Shown: one piece after another, positions 53,327-60,655 of the stretch
Numbering within the stretch: position 1 is the stretch's first letter
Layout: each line of letters opens with the position of its first letter
From: CAZHCA01 sp964530825
GTDB lineage: Bacteria; Bacteroidota; Bacteroidia; Chitinophagales; Saprospiraceae
Assembly (NCBI GenBank): GCA_964530825.1
Contig: CAZHCA010000001.1
Span: 186,001 to 250,000 of the forward strand
DNA length: 64,000 bases
Reading direction: 5' to 3'
The notes under the pieces: generated by a model
Told to the model about the DNA's origin: nothing
Databases searched by the model: none
Seen by the model: only the letters and a program-made list of their open reading frames with translations
Made by a program: the position numbers and the translations under genes

Positions 53327-54883
53327 TTATTGCTTATCCATGGCGATCACGGTAGCCACAATGGGGGCGTCCTCCACATTTGATTCGAAAGAGATGGTGT
53401 TACCGGCGGCAAAGCTAGTGTCAGTCGACCGGGTGTCACCCAGGGCACTTTTGACCTTTTGCGCGTAGGAAGTGCCCGGCGCCTGAGTGATGGCCTGGTT
53501 GAGCACATTGTAATCGAGCTCTTCTTTCGACACGATTATGGCGATGAAATCGCGATCACCGATGTCGTCGGGTGTCATGTGTAAGTCGTTGGGGAATAGG
53601 CGCGTACCGGTAATACCGCAGTAGGGGGAGTACTTTTCGTTATAGGGAAAAAGCACGTAGCTGGTCCCGTCGGTCTCCTGTCCGAAGATGTATACGTAGC
53701 ACTCGATGCTATTGGCGATGAGCACTTTGAATTTGGTCTCGCCTTTGCGCAGGGGCTGTACGGTACGGAAGACGATGTCGCCCGTACTTTTCAGGCGGAT
53801 GGGCGTCTGCTTTTCGATATCGAGGAGGCCGAACTCGACCGCCATCTTGGAGTCGTCGAACTGCTTATCGTCGGCCGAACCCATAGGATGCAGGCCGTAG
53901 GCTTCTTTGGTAAAATGCTCGAAATCGCGGTAGCGTACCCAGGCCATGCCGCGGTCGCCCCAGCTTTCGCCCCAGCTGTTCATGATTTGGAAGGCGCCAC
54001 CTTCGAGGTTGTCGTCATAGCCAATCACGCACATGGCGTGGCCACCGAAGCCGGCCATGGAGTAATCGCGTTGGGTAGGGCGCCAGACTTCCCGCCCCCG
54101 CATGGCATTCATGAAGGAGCCGCCCACCATCATACCGATGACTACCGGCGCACCCTGGGCCAGGTTTTGTTTAATGGCGCTGATATCGATGCCGTAGTTG
54201 CGCGAGCCCTTGGTCAGCCGGTTGTAGCCCTTTATCAAGTACTGCCGCCCCAACTGTATATGCCGCTGGGAAGGTTGGGCGGAGCAACTGCGCTCGTCGT
54301 AACCGAAGGTTTCAAAGGGGACTGCTCCGTTGGTCGACATGGTCTTCATGGCGTCGATCATGTAGGCGCCCTGGCAGCCCTGTAAGTGGATCTGGTTGTA
54401 CAGGTAGGAGGGGCTGAATGCCAATTGGTCGGGATCTTTACCGGTGGCGCGCGCCTGCAGAATGGTGCGGGCGGCGTAGGCACTGGCCCAGCCTACGCAC
54501 GACCCCTGCACGCCCTGTTGCAAGCGTTGGGGGGCGTATTCTTCCAGTGATACCCGTGCAGGCAGGCGGTTACCGTAGCTGCTGGAGAGGGCCGCAAAAA
54601 CCTGGGCTTTATCGAACTGCTCCTGGCTGAGGGTAGCGCCTAACGAGTACGGGCTGGCCGCCTGGCTATCGGGGTCGGCGGTGCCACTCAGCACATTTTT
54701 TCCGCCCAGGAAGAAGTACCATACGGCACCAACAATAAGTAGAGGTACGAGCAGGCGCGGATTGCGCAGCAGCACCAAGGCCGCAAGGAGCAAGGCGATG
54801 ATTCCGCCGCGGTTCCCGCCCTGGTTCTTATTCTTGTCGCCTCCCCTTTGGTTGGGGGAGTCCTGTTCCATTCGGATCGGCAT
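53327..54883 (-). CDS. Membrane-anchored C1 (papain-like) peptidase with DUF4384-like domain
   Basis: 518 residues from the Met at 54883; a longer frame to 55009 lacks support. A polar N-terminus is followed by one or two transmembrane segments (about residues 30-60, GIIALLLAALVLL and LLVPLLIVGAVWYFFLG). The papain-type domain has the catalytic Cys in GVQGSCVGWASAYA (about residue 131), His in GFGGHAMCVIGYDD (about 283) and Asn in IMNSWGESWGDRG (about 305). The C-terminal 140 residues (KVLIANSIECYVYIFGQE and LFPNDLHMTPD) resemble DUF4384, which is often attached to bacterial caspases and kinases. A membrane-linked protease acting on periplasmic substrates is likely. Confidence 0.88.
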   Translation of the reverse strand: MPIRMEQDSPNQRGGDKNKNQGGNRGGIIALLLAALVLLRNPRLLVPLLIVGAVWYFFLGGKNVLSGTADPDSQAASPYSLGATLSQEQFDKAQVFAALSSSYGNRLPARVSLEEYAPQRLQQGVQGSCVGWASAYAARTILQARATGKDPDQLAFSPSYLYNQIHLQGCQGAYMIDAMKTMSTNGAVPFETFGYDERSCSAQPSQRHIQLGRQYLIKGYNRLTKGSRNYGIDISAIKQNLAQGAPVVIGMMVGGSFMNAMRGREVWRPTQRDYSMAGFGGHAMCVIGYDDNLEGGAFQIMNSWGESWGDRGMAWVRYRDFEHFTKEAYGLHPMGSADDKQFDDSKMAVEFGLLDIEKQTPIRLKSTGDIVFRTVQPLRKGETKFKVLIANSIECYVYIFGQETDGTSYVLFPYNEKYSPYCGITGTRLFPNDLHMTPDDIGDRDFIAIIVSKEELDYNVLNQAITQAPGTSYAQKVKSALGDTRSTDTSFAAGNTISFESNVEDAPIVATVIAMDKQ

Positions 54884-55107
54884 AGTAGATTGGTTTAGTG
54901 GGTTACAAAAGGCGGCAGAAAAATAAAAAAAATTGGAGTAAGCAGGGGGAGATACCAAGGTCAGGATGGATACAAAATTGGTGCTGGTGAAAATTGCTGG
55001 CCAGAACAAGTTTACGATAATGAGAGAAAAAAGCAGGGCACGAAAATTTGAAAATTCGTGCCCCGTTTTCCGCTTAAATATCCTGGCAAAAGCCTTTACG
55101 TTTCTTT

Positions 55108-57963
55108 TTAATTCGCCATCACCTGCACCGGCAAGCCTTCGCGGTCGAGCATGATGGGGTCGCCGAGGCCGAGTCCTTTCAATCGATCGGCCTGGGTTTT
55201 GGCGTCGCCCACGACCACGTAGATCATATTGTCGGGGGTGATGTAGCGGTCGATGGTGGCCTGCGCCTGGTCGAGATTTATGTTGCGGATCACCTCCATC
55301 TCCTGCTGCAAGTAGTCTTCCGGCAGGTCAAAGGTGGTGATGCTCTGCAGGATGCCGATTTTATCGCCCAGGGTTTCGTACTCCAAGGCGTTGCTGCGCA
55401 GCATCATGGTGCGGGTAGTTTCGAGGGTCTCTTCGTCGAAGCTAGCCGGATAATTGGCCAGGATATCCTGGAAGGTCTGCATGGATTCGCGGGTCACGTT
55501 GGCGCGCACACTCGATAGGGCGACCAGATAGCTGGTATTCATCCGGCTGGGCAGGGCTGAGTAGGCGCCGTAGGTGTAGCCTTTCTCCTCGCGCAGGGTC
55601 TGGAAAAGCTGTCCGGTGACCCCTCCGCCGAGCTTTTGGTTCACGAAATTCAGGGGGGCATAATCCGTTGAATTGCGCGCTACTGTTGGCCGGCCGATGT
55701 AGATGACCGATTGTTTGGCATTGGGGATATTGACGAAATAGAGCTGCGGCTTTTCGGGTGTTTCTGGTTCCGGCAGGTCGGGCAGGGCCACCTCGCGGGC
55801 TGCCCACTCGTCGGCCAGGCGCTCGAGGGCCTGCTTGACTTCGGACTGCGATACGCTTCCCGCCACGTGGAAGCTGGCCACCGTGGGCGAAAAGTTTTGG
55901 TCGTAAAAGGACCGTAGGTCGTCAAGTACAATGCCGGAGACGGTTTCCTCGCTTCCCTCCGACCGCATGGCCTGGATATTGTTTTCGCCGTAGATCAATT
56001 TGTTGAATACCGTGCCGGCGATGGCGTTGGGTTGACCGGCCCGCTGTTTGATCTGGGTAATGGTCTTTTGCTTGACGCGATCGAACTCGGTCTCGTCCCA
56101 GCGAGGCTCGAGCAGGATCTCTTCTACCAGAGCCATTACCTCTTCGAAGTTTTTGGCCAGGCAGTTGCCGCTCAGGTGGAAGTACTCCTGGGTATTGTAG
56201 GCATTCAGGTTGGCGCCGAGCTGCTTGATGGCGTCTTCCAGTTCTTCTGGGGTCTTATTGGCGGTACCTTCGAGCAGAACCTCAGAGATCAGGTTGGTGA
56301 TACCCAGCTTGGCGGGGTCTTCCAGCAGGGCGCTGCCTTTGACGCGCAGGCTGAAGTTGACCAGTGGCAGCTCGGTATTTTCAATACCGTAGACCTGCAA
56401 GCCGTTGGCCAGTTTGGTCTTCCAGATATCGGGTGCCTGCACTACTGCGGGCTCGCCCAGTTCGGGCGGTGTGGAGCGGTCGATCTGAGAGGGCGTCTTT
56501 TCGAATTCGGAATTGTCTTCGGGCAGGGGCGGCGCTTCGGCGCCGATGATGATCTCTTCTTCGACTACCTCGGCCACCGTAGAGCCTTCGACCACGAGCT
56601 CGACCTGGCCTTTGGGCACAAAGCTGGTCATGATGAAGGGTCGGTCTTTGATATAAGTCTCGTACACCCGCATAACGTCGGCCTTGGTCACAGCACGCGT
56701 TTTCCGGATATTTTCTTCCAGGTAGTCGGGCGACCCGAAAAACTCATTGGCGAAGGCCAGCTGAAAGCCCTTGGAGAGGGTGCTGGAAATACCGTTGTAA
56801 AAGTCCGTTTCCAGGGCGTTTTTGATGCGCTCCATGTCCTTGTCGTCGATGCCGTTTTCCTCGAAGCGCTTTAGGGCGGCCTGTACACCGGTGTATACCG
56901 AATCGAGGTCCACGCCGGCATTGGCGCGCACGCCGATCGTGAAGGTGCCGGCAATTTCTTGCGCGCTGTTGTAGGCGTAGGGGCTGGGTGCCAGCTTGCG
57001 CTCCTCGACCAGCACCTTATATAGAGGAGCCCGCTTACCATCGTCGAGCAGTTGGCCCAGGTATTGCAGGGCGTATTTGTCGTCGTTCTGCTGGTCGACG
57101 GTAGGCCACACCATGCGCAGTTCGGGCAACTGGGCAAAGTTGTCTTCGTGCATCAGCATCTTGGTGGCTTCCAGCTTGCCGATGCGGGGCTCCAGCGCCG
57201 GAACTTCAGGCTTGGCAGGAATCTCGCCGAAGTACTTTTCGACCATAGTTTTCACCTCTGTAAAATCAATATCACCGGCGACCACCATGGTGGCATTGTT
57301 GGGGCCGTAGTAGATATCATAAAACTCTTTAACGTCTTCAATGGTGGCGGCCTCGAGGTCTTCAAGCGATCCGATCACCTGCCAGTTGTAGGGGTGGTCT
57401 TCGGGGTAAAGGTTTTTATCGATCACATAGTTGGTATGGCCGTAGGGTTGGTTATCGACCCGCTGGCGCTTTTCGTTTTTCACCACCTGCTTTTCGTTTT
57501 CCAGCACGGGCGTTGTCACGGTATTGATCATGAAACCCATGCGGTCGCTTTCCATCCAGAGGATTTTCTCCAGGGCGTCTTTGGGTACAACTTCGTAGTA
57601 CACCGTGAAGTCGTTGCTGGTGCCGCCGTTGAAGGTGCCGCCCAGTTCGTCGACAATCTTGAAAAAATTGCCTTTGCCCACATTTTCGGAGTTTTGGAAA
57701 AGCATATGCTCGAAAAAATGTGCAAAGCCGGTACGTCCCGGCTTTTCGCGGTTCGATCCCACATGGTAGGCGATAGCAACAGCTACAAGGGGGTCGGATT
57801 TGTCCTCGTGCAGGATGACTTCCAATCCATTGTCAAGGGTATATTTTTCGTAGTCGATCGAAAAGTCTACGCTGTCGGTTTTGGCGCCAGATGACTGGCA
57901 GCCGGTCAACACCGCAAGGGTGGCGAGCAGGAAAATTCCGGAGAAAAGCTGTCGTGCGTACAT
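55108..57963 (-). CDS. M16 family metalloprotease, two-domain lipoprotein
   Basis: 951 residues with a lipoprotein signal (LFSGIFLLATLAVLTGC, Cys at residue 22). The first pitrilysin half carries the inverted zinc motif HFFEH (H82, E85, H86) and a downstream Glu-rich helix supplying the third ligand (LENEKQVVKNEKRQ). The second half (from about residue 510) has the same fold but no HxxEH, as usual in two-chain-like M16 enzymes. It degrades peptides in the periplasm or at the membrane. Single gene on this strand; the C1 peptidase gene follows 224 bp downstream. Confidence 0.93.
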   Translation of the reverse strand: MYARQLFSGIFLLATLAVLTGCQSSGAKTDSVDFSIDYEKYTLDNGLEVILHEDKSDPLVAVAIAYHVGSNREKPGRTGFAHFFEHMLFQNSENVGKGNFFKIVDELGGTFNGGTSNDFTVYYEVVPKDALEKILWMESDRMGFMINTVTTPVLENEKQVVKNEKRQRVDNQPYGHTNYVIDKNLYPEDHPYNWQVIGSLEDLEAATIEDVKEFYDIYYGPNNATMVVAGDIDFTEVKTMVEKYFGEIPAKPEVPALEPRIGKLEATKMLMHEDNFAQLPELRMVWPTVDQQNDDKYALQYLGQLLDDGKRAPLYKVLVEERKLAPSPYAYNSAQEIAGTFTIGVRANAGVDLDSVYTGVQAALKRFEENGIDDKDMERIKNALETDFYNGISSTLSKGFQLAFANEFFGSPDYLEENIRKTRAVTKADVMRVYETYIKDRPFIMTSFVPKGQVELVVEGSTVAEVVEEEIIIGAEAPPLPEDNSEFEKTPSQIDRSTPPELGEPAVVQAPDIWKTKLANGLQVYGIENTELPLVNFSLRVKGSALLEDPAKLGITNLISEVLLEGTANKTPEELEDAIKQLGANLNAYNTQEYFHLSGNCLAKNFEEVMALVEEILLEPRWDETEFDRVKQKTITQIKQRAGQPNAIAGTVFNKLIYGENNIQAMRSEGSEETVSGIVLDDLRSFYDQNFSPTVASFHVAGSVSQSEVKQALERLADEWAAREVALPDLPEPETPEKPQLYFVNIPNAKQSVIYIGRPTVARNSTDYAPLNFVNQKLGGGVTGQLFQTLREEKGYTYGAYSALPSRMNTSYLVALSSVRANVTRESMQTFQDILANYPASFDEETLETTRTMMLRSNALEYETLGDKIGILQSITTFDLPEDYLQQEMEVIRNINLDQAQATIDRYITPDNMIYVVVGDAKTQADRLKGLGLGDPIMLDREGLPVQVMAN

Positions 57964-58257
57964 CGTTTATGGTTTGGTACAGAATAAAGAGTCGGTAAAA
58001 CTCAGGAAAGATAATAAACGGTAAAATGAGTAGCGAATCGAAAATATCTCAATGGACCAATCGGCCCAATTTATCGACTTAAAGCAATACCGCTGGAATA
58101 CCAAGGATTTAATGCCGGGCTGCAAGCAGCAGGATTTTCACAAAGAAAAACCATGTAACCTAATGCAAGGTATAGCCGTATAGTTTTGTAGTCAGTAACA
58201 AATTCGAAGTTCGGCGCTTATGCGCCGTGCTACAGGAACCCTTAACTTTGAACCACT

Positions 58258-58602
58258 ATGAGCACTAATTACAAATTATGTATCTCTCCAGATGCGGAGC
58301 AGATACAGCAAGCCCTGTTTATTTTAGAGACTGCCTCCGACGACAAGAGCATTCCTATCCTGGAATACCTTCGCAGCGTGACCAGTGCTACCGAACTCGA
58401 CCTCCTCATTCACTCCGGTTTGGAACAAGATGACCTGAAGTGCCAGTTGCACAAACTTTGCTTAGCTGGTACGCTCCTGCGCCACCCGACCTTGCAGGGC
58501 CCGAAGTATTGTTTGCACAAGGCGGGTTTTTACCGGCTATTCCGGCTGGCGCGTCAGTTGCAGGCGAAGCCGGAGCCTGTGTTTTCCCCAGCGGAGATGT
58601 GA
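58258..58602 (+). CDS. Small protein with possible winged-helix fold
   Basis: 114 residues, soluble. The section from about residue 35 to 95 (ILEYLRSVTSATELDLLIHSG, then KCQLHKLCLAGTLLRHPTLQG and YCLHKAGFYRLFRL) has the helix-helix-wing spacing of ArsR-like winged-helix DNA-binding domains, including a plausible beta wing. Three Cys are present, but no clear metal site. No family is certain; a small regulator is the best guess. The candidate RNA unit at 58743-59083 starts about 140 bp downstream. Confidence 0.5.
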   Translation: MSTNYKLCISPDAEQIQQALFILETASDDKSIPILEYLRSVTSATELDLLIHSGLEQDDLKCQLHKLCLAGTLLRHPTLQGPKYCLHKAGFYRLFRLARQLQAKPEPVFSPAEM

Positions 58603-58708
58603 GTTATTTTCCACAGCCTGTTCAAAAGCCGTTTGTTTTCGGCTTATGGCCTGTGCACCCTGCGCAAAGGATGTGGATATCTCCGTGTAAAGACTGTTTA
58701 TAAAAAGA

Positions 58709-58741
58709 TTTGCAAATCGGCCCGGTCCGGTCTTATCTTTA
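58709..58741 (+). promoter_or_regulatory. Promoter of the candidate RNA
   Basis: TTTG (58709-58712) is followed after 21 bases by TATCTTTA (58734-58741), matching TAnnTTTG in seven of eight positions. The predicted start site is near 58748. No start codon with a plausible gene follows. Confidence 0.45.
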
Positions 58742-58742
58742 T

Positions 58743-59083
58743 AACACTTGCAAGCAATTGACTTGTCGCTGCTTTCGAAAAGACGACAGTTAGCACCAGT
58801 CATCCACCATTAATTAATGGACCTGTGCTGGTACCGAAGGGGTACCGTTTTCTTGGCAACGCAACGAACCCGCCAGGCGGTCAGGGAATGGGAGGCGCTC
58901 ACGTTATCACAAGCCTTTTCAGTCGATGGAATAACCAAATGTTTAGCTAAGTCAGCGTTCGCGATGGGAAGAAAGCCCTAAGATGCCGTACCGCAAATGA
59001 CTTATCAACGTGGCTTCCCCATGACCTCGGAATTCCACACCTTCGAGAAGGGATGTTCATCTTGGATGAACATCCCTTTTTTT
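58743..59083 (+). ncRNA. Candidate structured noncoding RNA, about 335 nt
   Basis: Bounded by a promoter-like pair and a strong intrinsic terminator. Within it are the palindrome CCATTAATTAATGG with flanking AGCAC/GTGCT arms, a GGTACC-GAAGG-GGTACC hairpin, and a longer-range stem ATGGGAAG/CTTCCCCAT near 58965-59025. The terminator stem of 12 bp closes the 3' end. It does not show the conserved cores of tmRNA, RNase P RNA or SRP RNA that I could recognise; a short AACCCGCCAGG word recalls SRP RNA, but its GGAA loop is absent. Could be a regulatory RNA, a 6S-type RNA or the leader of a lost gene. Confidence 0.4.
59050..59083 (+). terminator. Strong intrinsic terminator of the candidate RNA
   Basis: GGGATGTTCATC pairs perfectly with GATGAACATCCC around TTG, followed by seven T on the plus strand. 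The nearest plus-strand gene ends 448 bp upstream. Confidence 0.88.
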
Positions 59084-59124
59084 ATTTCGCTCGTAGGGGC
59101 TCCTTTATATAGCGGAGCGTAAAA

Positions 59125-59316
59125 CCCACCGGTCTTTAGCCGGTGGGATGAAAGCGACGCACTTTAGCCCAGGGACAAGAGGAAACAAAATGGTTGAAGG
59201 CGGTGAATAGCCAAAGTCTCCAATATGCGCTGCGTTGTCTGGAGAAGGTAAGACCCTGGCTGAGGTCGGGGCGCATCTCTGGGAAGCCCGAAGCCCACCA
59301 GTCTTTAGCTGGTGGG
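59125..59316. mobile_element. Gene-less IS200/IS605-type terminal hairpin pair
   Basis: Two hairpins with the same design lie 169 bp apart. Each has an 8-bp stem and the identical 7-base loop TCTTTAG: CCCACCGG/CCGGTGGG (59125-59147) and CCCACCAG/CTGGTGGG (59294-59316). This CTTTAG-loop palindrome is the form seen at the ends of IS200/IS605 elements and at the 3' end of the TnpB guide RNA. No tnpA or tnpB is present. Either a minimal non-autonomous element (palindrome-associated, MITE-like) or a decayed right end. The right hairpin abuts the dinB stop codon. Confidence 0.5.
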
Positions 59317-59320
59317 TAGT

Positions 59321-59827
59321 TCACAAGTTAAGGTCGCCGTAGTAGCCGAGGTCTACGTTCTTACTTGCCTTTACGATATGGCTGATCTGCCCGGTGTGGT
59401 AGGAAAAGTGCTCAATAGCGTGTACTAGGATGCTGACACCGGTTTCTTTGAACACTTGTACTTGGTACTCCCCTACGAGCTCGGCGGGCCGGATACGGTC
59501 GAGGACCGGGGTAAGCTCTTCGATGAGCCGGTGCAGTTGTTGGCGAAGTTCCGCCTTGGAGAGGTGGGTGGGCGGGGCGAATTCCTCATCGCGCCGCCGT
59601 TGGTCGGCGGCGCCCCCGAGGGCGGCGTAGATCCACTGGCGTGCATTGCCGCAAAGGTGCAGGATGAGTACACCTACCGAGTTGGTATTGGCATTAGCGC
59701 GCTCCCAGACCTCCTCTTCAGTCAGGTGGTCTAGGCACTTTTCGATCCGCGGAATGGACTCATCGAAAATGCGGCGCCTGGTTTCATGCACGAGCAAGGC
59801 CGACAGCATTTCGGGGGTTGGCGACAT
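59321..59827 (-). CDS. DinB family protein
   Basis: 168 residues from the ATG at 59827; a GTG at 59857 would add ten residues and overlap fabG by 26 bp, so the ATG, 4 bp after the fabG stop, is preferred. The four-helix DinB/DUF1572-type fold is suggested by MLSALLVHETRRRIFDESIPRIEKCLDHL, by HLCGNARQWIYAALGG (His and other metal-ligand residues) and by HAIEHFSYHTGQISHIVK, with the His triad that binds a divalent metal. Members include thiol-S-transferases and damage-inducible proteins. The specific function is unknown. Confidence 0.85.
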   Translation of the reverse strand: MSPTPEMLSALLVHETRRRIFDESIPRIEKCLDHLTEEEVWERANANTNSVGVLILHLCGNARQWIYAALGGAADQRRRDEEFAPPTHLSKAELRQQLHRLIEELTPVLDRIRPAELVGEYQVQVFKETGVSILVHAIEHFSYHTGQISHIVKASKNVDLGYYGDLNL

Positions 59828-59831
59828 GTGA

Positions 59832-60578
59832 TCAGGTATTGAGACCTCCGCAGACACTGATGACCTGACCGGAGACGTAGTTTGAAAGATTGGAAGCCAA
59901 AAAGACGCATACGTCGGCTACTTCACGGGCTGCGCCCAGGCGATTGAGTGGAATATTCTGCAAATAAGTTGCTTTGGTTTTCTCGTCGAGGGCATCGGTC
60001 ATATCCGTTTCGATGAAGCCTGGCGCCACCACGTTGCAGCGAATATTACGCGAGCCCATTTCCTTGGCTAGCGACTTGGAAAATCCGGCAATGCCCGCTT
60101 TGGATGCGGCGTAATTGGCTTGCCCGGGGTTGCCGGTTATGCCCACGATAGAGCTCATGTTGATGATGCTGCCACCCCCGCCCTTTACCATGGGGCGCAG
60201 GACGTGCTTCGACAGGTTGAACACCGACTTTAGATTGGTATTGATAACCTGATCCCATTGTTCCTCTTTCATGCGCAAGAGGAGAGTATCCTTGGTGATG
60301 CCGGCGTTGTTGACGAGTATATCGATCTGCCCGAAATCGGCCAATACTGACTTGATCAGGGTTTCGGCCTCCATAAAAGAGCCGGCGTCGGATTGGTAGG
60401 CCCTAGCCCGACCGCTGGCCTTTTCGATGGCCGCTACGATAGCATTGGCCTGCTCGGCCGATGAGCGGTAGGTGAACGCCACCTGTGCGCCTTCTTCCGC
60501 GAATCGTTGCACAATAGAGGCGCCGATACCCCTCGAACCTCCGGTAATAAGCGCTACTTTGTCCTGCAGTAAGCTCAT
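59832..60578 (-). CDS. fabG: 3-oxoacyl-[acyl-carrier-protein] reductase FabG
   Basis: 248 residues from the Met at 60578, the family-typical MSLLQDKVALITGG; a longer frame to 60608 is unlikely. Short-chain dehydrogenase features are TGGSRGIG (cofactor-binding loop, about residue 12), NNAG (about 88), the catalytic Ser in NMSSIVG, and YAASKAG with the Tyr and Lys (about residues 155-159). The C-terminal PLNRLGAAREVADVCVFLAS matches FabG. It reduces 3-oxoacyl-ACP with NADPH in each fatty-acid elongation cycle. Followed by dinB after 4 bp. Confidence 0.94.
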   Translation of the reverse strand: MSLLQDKVALITGGSRGIGASIVQRFAEEGAQVAFTYRSSAEQANAIVAAIEKASGRARAYQSDAGSFMEAETLIKSVLADFGQIDILVNNAGITKDTLLLRMKEEQWDQVINTNLKSVFNLSKHVLRPMVKGGGGSIINMSSIVGITGNPGQANYAASKAGIAGFSKSLAKEMGSRNIRCNVVAPGFIETDMTDALDEKTKATYLQNIPLNRLGAAREVADVCVFLASNLSNYVSGQVISVCGGLNT

Positions 60579-60655
60579 GCGTTTTTTTTTGGTGCGGTTG
60601 AAGGCCAAATATAAAAAAAGATTGGCCGCTCCGGGCGGGAACCGTGGCGGCGGGA

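Larger units (their letters stand above)
58603..59320. other. 718-bp intergenic region with candidate RNA and IS-like hairpins
   Basis: No convincing protein-coding gene. It holds a promoter-like pair at 58709-58741, a highly structured stretch, a strong terminator at 59050-59083, and then a pair of near-identical hairpins at 59125-59147 and 59294-59316. A 54-codon frame (58817-58981) lies inside the structured stretch; I do not believe it is translated. Confidence 0.6.

Noticed and set aside
58860..58900. SRP-RNA-like word AACCCGCCAGG
   Set aside because: The flanking GGAA loop and AGCAGC pairing partner of the SRP apical domain are missing.
58817..58981. 54-codon frame inside the candidate RNA
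   Set aside because: The start codon sits inside a palindrome and the frame crosses several hairpins; composition is not protein-like and no ribosome-binding context is seen. Kept only as an alternative explanation for the transcript.
59136..59324. 62-codon minus-strand frame across the IS-like hairpins
   Set aside because: It spans both hairpin regions and looks like the spurious frame often annotated at IS200/IS605 ends.
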